From positions 434,001 to 498,000 of the forward strand of contig NZ_JAAGWD010000001.1 of NCBI RefSeq assembly GCF_010686685.1: 64,000 nucleotides of DNA. Reading direction: 5' to 3'. The position numbers were made by a program, and so were the translations under genes. The notes beneath the pieces were generated by a model that saw only the letters and a list, made by a program, of their open reading frames with translations, made no database searches and had not been told where the DNA came from. Positions 53,460 through 61,311 of the stretch are shown one piece after another. Source of the DNA: Pontibacter burrus. Lineage in GTDB: Bacteria > Bacteroidota > Bacteroidia > Cytophagales > Hymenobacteraceae. The first letter of the stretch is position 1; each line of letters starts with the position of its first letter.

Positions 53460-54719
53460 ATGACCGTTTCAAAAATGGCTCAGAACCTGATCGGCTCCGA
53501 AATTATAAAGCTGGCCGGTGAGGTTAATTCCATGATTGCACGTGGAGAGCAAATCTGCAACCTGACCATCGGGGACTTCGATCCCAGCATCTATCCAATT
53601 CCGAAGGAACTGAAAGAAGGCATCACCAAAGCGTACAACGAAGGCCATACCAATTACCCGCCTGCCAATGGTGTAGCGGTGCTACGCAAAGCGGTAACGG
53701 CCTTTACCAAAGATAAACTGGGCTTATCCTACCCTGAGAATGATATTCTGGTAGCTGGTGGCTCACGCCCGCTGATTTATGCTACTTACCTGGCCCTGGT
53801 TGATCCGGGCGATAAAGTGGTATTCCCGACACCATCCTGGAACAACAACCATTACTGCCACTTGTCTGGCGCTACACCTGTAATGGTAGAGACCCGGGCT
53901 GAGAACAACTTTATGCCGACTGCCGCCGATGTGGCTCCGCACCTGAAAGGCGCAACGCTGCTGGCCTTGTGCTCGCCGCTAAACCCAACCGGCACCATGT
54001 TCGCTAAAAAAGACCTGCAGGAGATCTGTGACCTGGTAGTAGAAGAGAACAAAAACCGCAGCGCCGGCGAAAAGCCACTTTACATACTGTACGACCAGAT
54101 TTACTGGATGCTGACCTTTGGCACAGAGCACCAGCACTTCGATCCGGTAAACCTGCGACCGGAGCTAAAAGACTATGTGATTTACATCGATGGTATTTCG
54201 AAGAGTTTTGCTGCCACCGGTGTGCGCGTTGGGTATGCTTATGGCCCGACTATAGTGATGGATAAAATGAAAGCCATACTTGGCCACGTAGGTGCCTGGG
54301 CTCCGAAAGCAGAACAAATGGCAACAGCCGCCTACCTGCAGCAGCCAGAACAGGTAAACACCTTCATGACCGGGCTGAAACAGAAAATACAAAGCAGCCT
54401 GGAAGTGCTATACAATGGCTTTAAAGACCTGCAGAAAGAAGGTTTTGCTGTTGATGCCATAGAGCCAATGGGTGCCATTTACCTGTCTGTGAAGATGGAC
54501 CTGGCTGGTAAAACAACTCCGGCTGGCGAAGTGCTGCGCACTAGCAAAGACATTTCCTTCTATATACTTTCGGAAGCCAAGCTGGCGGTAGTGCCGTTCT
54601 CCGCGTTCGGTTCTGAGCCGGAGCTTAACTGGTTCCGCTTATCAGTTGGTGGCGCTTCGTTGGAGGACATTAAGGCCTCAATGAGCAGGTTACGTGCTGC
54701 GCTTGAAAAGCTGAAGTAA
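53460..54719 (+). CDS. PLP-dependent aminotransferase, aspartate aminotransferase-like (fold type I)
   Basis: A 419-aa protein of class I/II aminotransferases: GDFDPSIYPIP, NYPPANGVAVLRKAV, VAGGSRPLIYATYLAL, SPLNPTGTMF, YDQIYWML and the Schiff-base lysine Lys248 in DGISKSFAATGVRVGYAYGP. It transfers amino groups between amino acids and 2-oxo acids; aspartate or a related substrate is likely but cannot be fixed. The neighbouring Lrp/AsnC and asparagine-synthetase-like genes make an aspartate link attractive. Confidence 0.88.
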   Translation: MTVSKMAQNLIGSEIIKLAGEVNSMIARGEQICNLTIGDFDPSIYPIPKELKEGITKAYNEGHTNYPPANGVAVLRKAVTAFTKDKLGLSYPENDILVAGGSRPLIYATYLALVDPGDKVVFPTPSWNNNHYCHLSGATPVMVETRAENNFMPTAADVAPHLKGATLLALCSPLNPTGTMFAKKDLQEICDLVVEENKNRSAGEKPLYILYDQIYWMLTFGTEHQHFDPVNLRPELKDYVIYIDGISKSFAATGVRVGYAYGPTIVMDKMKAILGHVGAWAPKAEQMATAAYLQQPEQVNTFMTGLKQKIQSSLEVLYNGFKDLQKEGFAVDAIEPMGAIYLSVKMDLAGKTTPAGEVLRTSKDISFYILSEAKLAVVPFSAFGSEPELNWFRLSVGGASLEDIKASMSRLRAALEKLK

Positions 54720-54731
54720 ACTATGACTTTA

Positions 54732-54881
54732 GCCCTCGCTCGCGTCCCGCGAGTGTGAGCTATTAAGCGGACTCTGGCCGCGTCTAACTATAGTTTATAC
54801 TTTAGATTATAGTTTAAAACTAGATGATAACGTGGCGGGACGCCACCTGATAGCTCACACTCGCAGGACGCGAGCGAGGGC
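54732..54881. repeat. 31-bp inverted repeat flanking 88 bp (MITE-like or large hairpin)
   Basis: The left arm 54732-54762 and right arm 54851-54881 are reverse complements with one mismatch (left C at 54748, right A at 54865). The arms are GC-rich and contain CTCGCTCGCG and GTGTGAGCTA. The intervening 88 bp is AT-rich, includes an exact AACTATAGTT (54786-54795) and a GTGGCGGGACGCCAC hairpin next to the right arm. No transposase is present. Confidence 0.85.
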
Positions 54882-54899
54882 ATTGCCAACTATAACTAT

Positions 54900-54935
54900 A
54901 AAAAGCCGCCTGAACTTATAGTGCAGGCGGCTTTT
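54900..54935. terminator. Bidirectional terminator between aminotransferase and Lrp/AsnC genes
   Basis: AAAAGCCGCCTG (54901-54912) pairs with CAGGCGGCTTTT (54924-54935) and has A/T tracts on both sides. It lies between convergent genes and abuts the regulator's stop codon. Confidence 0.88.
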
Positions 54936-55394
54936 TTATTCAATCGTGATCTGGCGGCTAATGCTTTCTTCCAGCGAAATGAAGGTTTCGGTGCGCTGCA
55001 CGCCCGGTAGTACCTGTATCTTCTCGTTCAGTACTTCGCGCAGGTGCTTGGTATCGCGGCAGATCATTTTTACAAACATACTATAGGAGCCTGTGGTATA
55101 GTGCAGCTCCACAATTTCCGGAACCAGTCGCATCTGCTCCACCGCTTCCCTGTACTCCGAGCCTTTCTCCAGAAACACCCCGATAAACGCACAGATGTCG
55201 TAGCCAAGCGCCATTGGGTCGATTTTCAGCTCCGCACCGGTAACCACTCCCATTTCTGTAAGCTTCCGCATCCGCACATGTATCGTTCCCCCCGATACGC
55301 CCAACGTTTTGGCAATTTCGGTGTAAGGTTGCTGCACGTCCTGCATCAGTGCTTTTAAAATCTCTTTATCCAGGTTATCAATTTGATAATTCAT
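54936..55394 (-). CDS. Lrp/AsnC-family transcriptional regulator
   Basis: A 152-aa regulator from the ATG at 55394 (MNYQIDNLDKEILKALMQ); an upstream in-frame ATG at 55502 would add 36 non-family residues. The N-terminal winged HTH includes PYTEIAKTLGVSGGTIHVRMRKLTEMGVV. The C-terminal RAM/AsnC effector domain includes ICAFIGVFLEKGSEY and YSMFVKMICRDTKHLREVL. The divergent neighbour is an asparagine-synthetase-like gene, which parallels AsnC control of asnA in enteric bacteria, although AsnA here is a different enzyme type. Confidence 0.9.
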   Translation of the reverse strand: MNYQIDNLDKEILKALMQDVQQPYTEIAKTLGVSGGTIHVRMRKLTEMGVVTGAELKIDPMALGYDICAFIGVFLEKGSEYREAVEQMRLVPEIVELHYTTGSYSMFVKMICRDTKHLREVLNEKIQVLPGVQRTETFISLEESISRQITIE

Positions 55395-55398
55395 ATAG

Positions 55399-55430
55399 TC
55401 GAAATTCGATTCGTTTTGCGGATATCGCAA
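55399..55430. promoter_or_regulatory. Candidate operator palindromes in the Lrp/AsnC-asparagine synthetase spacer
   Basis: Two short inverted repeats lie directly upstream of the regulator start: TCGAAATTCGA (55399-55409) and TTGCGGATATCGCAA (55416-55430). Position and symmetry fit autoregulatory Lrp/AsnC binding sites. This is an inference from sequence symmetry only. Confidence 0.4.
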
Positions 55431-55566
55431 TTTATACGTGCTTGTATTAAAAATATAATAACGATGTAAATTTATTTTTATCAAGGTGCTAAAATTGCAC
55501 AACCTGAATTGCTAAGCTATAGTATAGTGTCAGGTAAATATTTTATAATCAATTAAATAAATAATT

Positions 55567-56520
55567 ATGCAAACAGAAGTTTTAGAAGAGCCAAAGGTGT
55601 TGCAGGAAGTACTGAGCCACCTGAGCCGGCCCGCACTGCCGGGAGTATTGCGCATACAGCAGGGCATTGTGCGCGCCACACACGATTTTATGTTTAAACG
55701 AGGACTGACGCAGCTCATGCCGCTCATGCTATCGCCGATTACCGACCCGCTTAACCATGGTGTGGTAGATGCCAGCATCCCGTACGCAGATAAGCGCTGG
55801 AGCCTGACCAAGTCCATGATCTTCCATAAACAGCTGGCTCTGATGCACCCTGACCTGGACAGCATCTACATTGTGTCGCCGAACGTGCGCTTGGAGTTCT
55901 CTGATCGTGCGCAGACAGGCCGCCACCTGTTCGAGTTTACGCAGATAGATTTTGAGTTTAAGAACAAAGACCGCTTTTATGTAATGGATTTTATGGAGGA
56001 CCTGGTAAACTTTGTGTTTGCCCGTCTGAACGAAGAACTGCCCGAGCTGTTGCTGGAGATACGTGACGAACTGCTGCCGTTGTACGAGAAATGGCCTGTT
56101 TACCGCACTGAGAAACTGGAAGCCGCCCTTGGCCCGGATTACGAAATGATACAGTCGCAGCTACTGGATACGCCATACTGGCTGCTGAACCACAAGCGCG
56201 AGTTTTACGACAAAGAAGACCAGATGCGCCCGGGCACTTATTTTAACTATGACCTGGTATGGCCCGAAGGCTTTGGCGAAGGCTTGTCTGGCGCAGAGCG
56301 TGAGAACGAATACAAGCAGCTACTGAAGCGCATGACCGAGACCGGCGCCAACAAAGAGATATTTAAAGATTACCTGGAAGTGGCAAAACGTGGCGAGCTG
56401 CCAAGAACTGCTGGTGCCGGCTTCGGTGTAGAACGCATGACCCGCTTTATCTGCAGACTGCAGGATATTAATGATGTAACTGTGTTTCAGCGCCGCCCCG
56501 GCCATGCATCCATCTTTTAA
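55567..56520 (+). CDS. Asparagine synthetase-like class II aminoacyl-tRNA synthetase core (archaeal AS-AR type)
   Basis: A 317-aa protein equal to the catalytic core of aspartyl/asparaginyl-tRNA synthetases without the N-terminal anticodon-binding OB fold. The motif 2 region reads GRHLFEFTQIDFEF and motif 3 GAGFGVERMTRFICRL, with HASIF at the end. Stand-alone cores of this type (AS-AR of archaea) make asparagine from aspartate, ammonia and ATP. The divergent Lrp/AsnC gene supports a biosynthetic role over tRNA charging. tRNA-related or other amino-acid ligase activity cannot be excluded. Confidence 0.78.
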   Translation: MQTEVLEEPKVLQEVLSHLSRPALPGVLRIQQGIVRATHDFMFKRGLTQLMPLMLSPITDPLNHGVVDASIPYADKRWSLTKSMIFHKQLALMHPDLDSIYIVSPNVRLEFSDRAQTGRHLFEFTQIDFEFKNKDRFYVMDFMEDLVNFVFARLNEELPELLLEIRDELLPLYEKWPVYRTEKLEAALGPDYEMIQSQLLDTPYWLLNHKREFYDKEDQMRPGTYFNYDLVWPEGFGEGLSGAERENEYKQLLKRMTETGANKEIFKDYLEVAKRGELPRTAGAGFGVERMTRFICRLQDINDVTVFQRRPGHASIF

Positions 56521-56577
56521 ACTATAGCTTATGAACGAAGCCGATAATGGAGACAATCCGGATAATGGATTAATGTG

Positions 56578-56608
56578 AAACGGCCTGCTATAGTTGCAGG
56601 CCGTTTTT
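56578..56608 (+). terminator. Terminator of the asparagine synthetase-like gene
   Basis: Stem AAACGGCCTGC (56578-56588) with GCAGGCCGTTT (56596-56606) has the loop TATAGTT (part of a CTATAGTT copy) and a T tail. Confidence 0.9.
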
Positions 56609-56652
56609 GTTTATAGTTGAATAAGGATTGCCAATGAAGCAAAGTTGATACT

Positions 56653-56680
56653 TAACAATCAACAATTTAACAATCAGAAA
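56653..56680. repeat. AACAATC-type simple repeat behind lutB
   Basis: TAACAATC-AACAATT-TAACAATC units end directly at the lutB stop codon (56681-56683), as do similar repeats behind the genes ending at 47415 and 47595. Confidence 0.6.
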
Positions 56681-58051
56681 TTAACTTCTTTCCTTCCAAA
56701 GCTGGTTAAATGATTTTGGCGCTACTTTTAACGGTTCGCGGCGTTTGCTCCAGCTGCTTTTCTGCACGTATTTCAGTACATAGTTCTTGATGCCAGCTGG
56801 TGCCATGTTCATGAGCTTGCGACTCTTCATGGCTTTTAACCATAATTTCAGAGCGGTTCTTTCCTGACTTTCGGCCAGGTTCATATCCACGCTTTGCTTG
56901 CGGTTTAGCAGCAGCAGGTTATGTATGTTAATCTTTACAGGACATACCGATGTACAGGCGCCGCACAACGAACTGGCAAAGCTCAGGTGTTTGTTCTCGG
57001 CCATGCCATCGTAATGCGGAGTTAGCACAGAGCCGATAGGTCCGGAGTAGGTGCTCTCGTATGTATGGCCGCCAATGTTTTTATAAACCGGGCAAATGTT
57101 CAGGCAGGCGCCGCAACGGATGCAGTTCAGGGCTTCCCGTTTCTCAGGGTGTGCCATCAGGCTGGTGCGGCCGTTATCCAACAGTATCACATACATTTCA
57201 TCCGGACCATCCTTTTCGTGTGGCTGGCGCGGACCTGTGAAAACCGTGTTATAAACTGTTACATTCTGTCCGGTGCCGCTGGTGCTTAATAGTGGCCAGA
57301 AAAGATCCAAGTCCATAATAGACGGCAGCATCTTCTCGATACCAACTATAGCAATGTGGGTTTTCGGGAAGGCAGTAGATAAGCGGGCATTTCCTTCGTT
57401 CTCGGTTACAGCTACGCCGCCTACATCAGCAAGCAGGAAGTTGCCGCCGGTTATGCCTACCTCTGCAGAAGTGTACTTCTCACGCAATAGCCTGCGGGCT
57501 ACGCCTACCAGCTCCTGGGCATCGTCGGTGGGTGCTATGTTAAGCTTGCGTACAAACAGGTCGGCAATGTCTTTTTTAGACATGTGCATAGCCGGTGTTA
57601 CGATGTGGTATGGTCGCTGCTCGGCCAGCTGTACAATGTACTCGCCAAGGTCGGTCTCCACCACTTCTATGCCGTTCTTCTCCAGGTAATCGTTCAGGTG
57701 CAGTTCCTCTGTCGTCATGGATTTAGACTTAACAACAGAGCGTGCACGCTTGCGCTTCATGATCTCGCCTATTTCTTTCAGTGCCTCCTGTGCATCGCGA
57801 GCCCAGATTACCTTACCGCCACGGGCAGTAAAGTTGGCTTCAAACTCCATCAGGTACTTGTCGAGGTCCTTAATGGTGTTGGTTTTGATATAGGACGCCC
57901 GTTCGCGGGCCAGTTCATGGTCGGAATATTGGGTGAGGCCACGCTGCACAGCGGCATTATACTTACCGATGTTGAATTTTATAGTAGCGCGGTGATTCGG
58001 GTCGAATGATTTTGTTTCCGCATCCAGCAGAAACTGCTTTAGTTTACTCAT
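56681..58051 (-). CDS. lutB: LutB-like iron-sulfur protein of L-lactate oxidation
   Basis: A 456-aa cytoplasmic protein. The N-terminal LUD-type domain covers ~60-300 (GITGGNFLLADVGGVAVTENEGN, ARLSTAFPKTHIAIVGIEK). Two ferredoxin-like clusters follow, with Cys310/313/316/320 (CIRCGACLNICP) and Cys363/366/370 (CGACTSVCP). It is the electron-transfer subunit of the LutABC lactate oxidation complex. Neither lutA nor lutC is adjacent in this window, so the complex must be assembled from elsewhere or the role has changed. Confidence 0.88.
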   Translation of the reverse strand: MSKLKQFLLDAETKSFDPNHRATIKFNIGKYNAAVQRGLTQYSDHELARERASYIKTNTIKDLDKYLMEFEANFTARGGKVIWARDAQEALKEIGEIMKRKRARSVVKSKSMTTEELHLNDYLEKNGIEVVETDLGEYIVQLAEQRPYHIVTPAMHMSKKDIADLFVRKLNIAPTDDAQELVGVARRLLREKYTSAEVGITGGNFLLADVGGVAVTENEGNARLSTAFPKTHIAIVGIEKMLPSIMDLDLFWPLLSTSGTGQNVTVYNTVFTGPRQPHEKDGPDEMYVILLDNGRTSLMAHPEKREALNCIRCGACLNICPVYKNIGGHTYESTYSGPIGSVLTPHYDGMAENKHLSFASSLCGACTSVCPVKINIHNLLLLNRKQSVDMNLAESQERTALKLWLKAMKSRKLMNMAPAGIKNYVLKYVQKSSWSKRREPLKVAPKSFNQLWKERS

Positions 58052-58116
58052 AACTATTTCGCCTACTGTCTTCTCTCCTGTATAGTTGCTTAAACTATAA
58101 AAAAGAAAACAGACCC

Positions 58117-58265
58117 AAAGTTAGAAAGTTAAAAAGTTAGAAGGTTAGAAAGTTTCAAGTTTTTGAAGTAGTGACTAAAGGAGTTATAGTTCATTGAATT
58201 ATAACTATAGCTTACCTTACAGCCCTTCTCTAACTTTTTAACTTTCTAACCTTCTAACTTCTAAA
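58117..58265. repeat. Inverted pair of AAGTTAGAAAGTT simple repeats between M28 peptidase and lutB
   Basis: AAAGTTAGAAAGTTAAAAAG-type units (58117-58155) face the reverse-complement series (58228-58265), which ends near the M28 gene stop at 58276. The pair could fold into one long AT-rich hairpin in the M28 transcript. Confidence 0.65.
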
Positions 58266-58275
58266 CTCTAAAGTC

Positions 58276-59928
58276 TTACTTTTTATTGCTATCTACTACA
58301 ATGCGGTTATCGCGGTTTGCGAGCTCCCAAGTGGTGTAGAAGGCAAGGCGGGCTACTTTTTCAGCGCTGTCGAACAAAATTTTGTCTACTTCGTCTCCAG
58401 GTTTGTGGTAATCGGCGTGCACCCCGTTAAAGTAGAAAATGATCGGAATACCATGCTTGGCAAAGTTGTAGTGGTCTGAACGGTAGTAGAAACGGTTCGG
58501 ATCGTTCTCGTCGTTGTACTTATAGTCCAGTTTCAGGTTCACGTACTTCTGGTTGGCCTCTTCGTTAATGGTGTGCAGCTCAGAAGAAAGTTTATCGGCA
58601 CCAATTACATAAATATAGTTGCTGTCGTTCTGCTTCTCATAATCGAAGTCCATACGGCCGATCATGTCGATGTTAACGTTGGCTACAGTGTTCTCAAGCG
58701 GGAAAATCGGGTTGTTTGAGTAGTACTCAGAACCCAACAAGCCTTTTTCTTCGGCCGTAACTGTCATGAACAGGATGCTGCGGCGTGGGCCATAACCAGC
58801 TTTTTTGGCCTGTGCAAATGCCTCGGCCAGCTCAATAACAGCTACAGTACCAGAACCATCGTCGTTTGCACCGTTAAAGATCTTATCGTCGCCAGGAGCA
58901 TCTTCTTCCATACCCACGTGGTCGTAGTGCGCTGTTACAACTATAACTTCGTCTTTTTTGTCAGACCCTTCAATAAAGCCCAATACGTTTTCGGTTGGTA
59001 CCAGTGTAGTAACGCGTGCTGTCAGCACTTTTACATCTTTGGCAGGTGTGAAAGTGGCTGCAACCGGCTTGCCTGCTTTAGCTACCTCGTTGCCATAAGC
59101 AATCAGTTTTTCAGGCGTAGTGCTTAGCAAGGCTGCTCCTGCTGCCGGCGACACAAACATTGATGCCGCGCTTTCCTGGGTGCGTGTGTTTTTCAGGCCT
59201 AAAGAAGGGCGGCTTGCAAAAGACTTGTAACGCTGTGTCTGGGTGTTAAACTCAGCGGCATTAGTGCCTGTAACTATAAGTACGCTCTTGGCGCCACGCT
59301 TGGTAGCGGCATTGCGTTTAGCGCGGTAGTCGTTGCCCCAGTCAGATGCTTTGGTTGTGCCGCTGATCAGGAAGTTGCCTTTGCTGTCTTTCGGTTCGCC
59401 GGCCAGTACAACTACCATTTTACCAGTTACATCAACGTTGGCATAGTCAGAGTACTTGGCGTCATCAATACCATAACCTGCAAACACAATTTCTGTGGCT
59501 TGTTCGGTTTGGTATGGAGAGCTTCCCAGTACAAAGAAATCCTGCAACATCTGGAATTTTTTGCCTCCTACCAGGATGTGGCCTTCGCCCCACTGGCTTC
59601 TTTCAAGATCAAAAGCCTGGTAATACGGGTTGCTGCTGTTCTTCACCGGCCCGATCAGGCCATCTTCTCTGAACTCGCGGGCAATGTACTCGGCAGCCAT
59701 TTTTTGACCTTTCTCGCCGGTGTTACGGCCTTCGTACTCATCCGAAGCGATGATGTGCAGGTGTTTAGACAGGTCGGCAGCCGTGATGGTATTGCCATAA
59801 GTTGTAGCCACAGCGCGAAGCTTCTCGGCGTCAGTTACAGGAGCCTTAGAGGTTGTGTTGCTGGTAGAAGCGCAGCCTGAAGCAAGCAGCGCAGCCAACA
59901 CAAAACCATAGGTGTGGAGGTGTTTCAT
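58276..59928 (-). CDS. M28-family zinc aminopeptidase-like lipoprotein
   Basis: A 550-aa lipoprotein with lipobox LASGC (Cys19). The N-terminal part (EYEGRNTGEKGQKMAAEYIA) and a protease-associated insert precede the M28 metal sites: VTAHYDHVGM, NGANDDGSGTVAVIELA, TAEEKGLLGSEYY, NIDMIGRMDF and the late SDHYNFAKHGIP. It should remove N-terminal residues from peptides outside the inner membrane. It is 43 bp downstream of ispF on the same strand. Confidence 0.9.
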   Translation of the reverse strand: MKHLHTYGFVLAALLASGCASTSNTTSKAPVTDAEKLRAVATTYGNTITAADLSKHLHIIASDEYEGRNTGEKGQKMAAEYIAREFREDGLIGPVKNSSNPYYQAFDLERSQWGEGHILVGGKKFQMLQDFFVLGSSPYQTEQATEIVFAGYGIDDAKYSDYANVDVTGKMVVVLAGEPKDSKGNFLISGTTKASDWGNDYRAKRNAATKRGAKSVLIVTGTNAAEFNTQTQRYKSFASRPSLGLKNTRTQESAASMFVSPAAGAALLSTTPEKLIAYGNEVAKAGKPVAATFTPAKDVKVLTARVTTLVPTENVLGFIEGSDKKDEVIVVTAHYDHVGMEEDAPGDDKIFNGANDDGSGTVAVIELAEAFAQAKKAGYGPRRSILFMTVTAEEKGLLGSEYYSNNPIFPLENTVANVNIDMIGRMDFDYEKQNDSNYIYVIGADKLSSELHTINEEANQKYVNLKLDYKYNDENDPNRFYYRSDHYNFAKHGIPIIFYFNGVHADYHKPGDEVDKILFDSAEKVARLAFYTTWELANRDNRIVVDSNKK

Positions 59929-59971
59929 GTTAATTGTAAGGTGAAGTTATAGTTTAGTAGGTTTTGGTTTG

Positions 59972-60457
59972 TTACTGTTTGATAATTAAGACACTGGCAA
60001 AGGCAGCTACGCCTTCTTTTTTACCTACAAAGCCAAGTTGCTCTGTAGTAGTGGCCTTAATAGAGATATCGCTTTCCGGTATGCCCATTACGTTGGCCAG
60101 GCATGCCTTCATTTCCGGAATGTGCGGGTTGAGTTTAGGTTCCTGCAGGCAAACCGTGGAGTCAATGTTTCCGATCTCGTAGCCCTCCCGCGAAAGCAGG
60201 TGCACTACTTCTTTCAATAAAATCTTACTGTCGATTCCCTTGTACTTCGGGTCTTTGTCGGAAAAATGGTAACCGATATCGCGCAAGTTGGCGGCACCCA
60301 GCAGGGCATCGCAGATAACGTGAACTAATACGTCGGCATCGGAATGGCCTAGTGCGCCATGCGTATGCGGAATCTTAATACCGCCCAGCCAGAAATCGAG
60401 CCCTTCCTGTAGTTGGTGCACGTCATAGCCAAAGCCGGTTCTGATCTTTAATTTCAT
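59972..60457 (-). CDS. ispF: 2-C-methyl-D-erythritol 2,4-cyclodiphosphate synthase
   Basis: A 161-aa enzyme of the non-mevalonate isoprenoid pathway. GFGYDVHQL carries metal ligands Asp12 and His14, and GHSDADVLVHVICDALLGA carries the third, His46; the C-terminal half has KATTTEQLGFVGKKEGVAA. It cyclises CDP-ME-2-phosphate to MEcPP with release of CMP. Length and motifs are canonical. Confidence 0.96.
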   Translation of the reverse strand: MKLKIRTGFGYDVHQLQEGLDFWLGGIKIPHTHGALGHSDADVLVHVICDALLGAANLRDIGYHFSDKDPKYKGIDSKILLKEVVHLLSREGYEIGNIDSTVCLQEPKLNPHIPEMKACLANVMGIPESDISIKATTTEQLGFVGKKEGVAAFASVLIIKQ

Positions 60458-61311
60458 AGGTATAGGTAAATGCTTATAGTTAAGCAGAATGTCGTAAAGG
60501 TAAATCTAACGGAAAAATACGATTAATGTGGTAGTGTCTATATAGTTTCTTTGACGTGCATGCGGTGCTAAGGTTTAATGCGGTTATAGTAAGTAGCTAT
60601 TACCTCACCTCAGCACTCTACTAAAAACAGGTGAAGGAGCTCATCTATAGTTCTATAGTTGGCGATAGTCATCCCCCTACCCCCTTCAAAGAGGGACTTC
60701 TCGGCTGTTGCTATAGTTGAAGCTAGAGTACAATTGTTAGCATTTAACCCACCCCTACCCCTCCCGAGTGGGGAATTCTGCATTTACATTTCAACAGTTA
60801 TAGTTCTATAGTTGCAGTCCACGAACAGGCAGGCGCAGCCTGCCTCACGGAACTACTACCACGGAAGGCCATAAAACTATAGCTCATCCAACTATAGAAA
60901 CTATAGCTATCGAAGGATTTCAGTCTTTGGGTTGAGCGCCTTGTAGATTTCTGTTGCCGCAGGCATTGTGAGGGACGAGCAAAAGAAATGTACACCGCGC
61001 GATGCCCGAAGACGGGGCCCCGCGGCCGTGAGCGCTCCAAAGCAACTATGACAACTATAGGTTAGTGAAGCTCCCAGGATAAACAGCAACTATGAAAGAA
61101 ACTGCTTGTGTCCGGCTGTAACTATAGTTCGCTAGAGGATAAAGTCTGCGATAGATTTCTCACTGTGTTCGAAATGACAGTGATGAAACTATAGGACATA
61201 TAAGATGTCTCGGTTATTGCTCGACATGACAAAAGAGAAACTATAGAACTATAACCTAACCTCCCACCGTACCTACTTGCAGATATTAACCCCACGCGCT
61301 ACCTTTATACT
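60458..61311. repeat. Gene-free cluster of dispersed hairpin repeats, copy B
   Basis: The elements run in the same order and orientation as at 30839-31726: CACCTCAGC...AACAGGTGAAGGAGC (60604-60641), CCCCTCCCGAGTGGGG (60758-60773), GGCAGGCGCAGCCTG (60828-60842), the structured core (60924-61042), ACTGCTTGTG (about 61101), an AGATTTCTCA...TCGAAATGACA element (61152-61178), and ATAAGATGTCTCGG...CTCGACATGACA (61200-61230). About ten CTATAG copies are interspersed. The polA promoter should lie near the right end but is not obvious. Confidence 0.8.
60924..61042. repeat. Structured core of the dispersed element, copy B
   Basis: GAGCGC (60934-60939) pairs with GCGCTC (61032-61037), and CTTTGG (60925-60930) with CCAAAG (61037-61042, sharing one base). 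The GC-rich inner segment GATGCCCGAAGACGGGGCCC (61001-61020) is almost identical to copy A. The middle ~50 bases differ between copies while the ends are kept. Confidence 0.6.

Noticed and set aside
58117..58265. Possible CRISPR array (regular AT-rich repeats)
   Set aside because: Repeat units are 7-13 bases with no unique spacers of constant length, and no cas genes are present.
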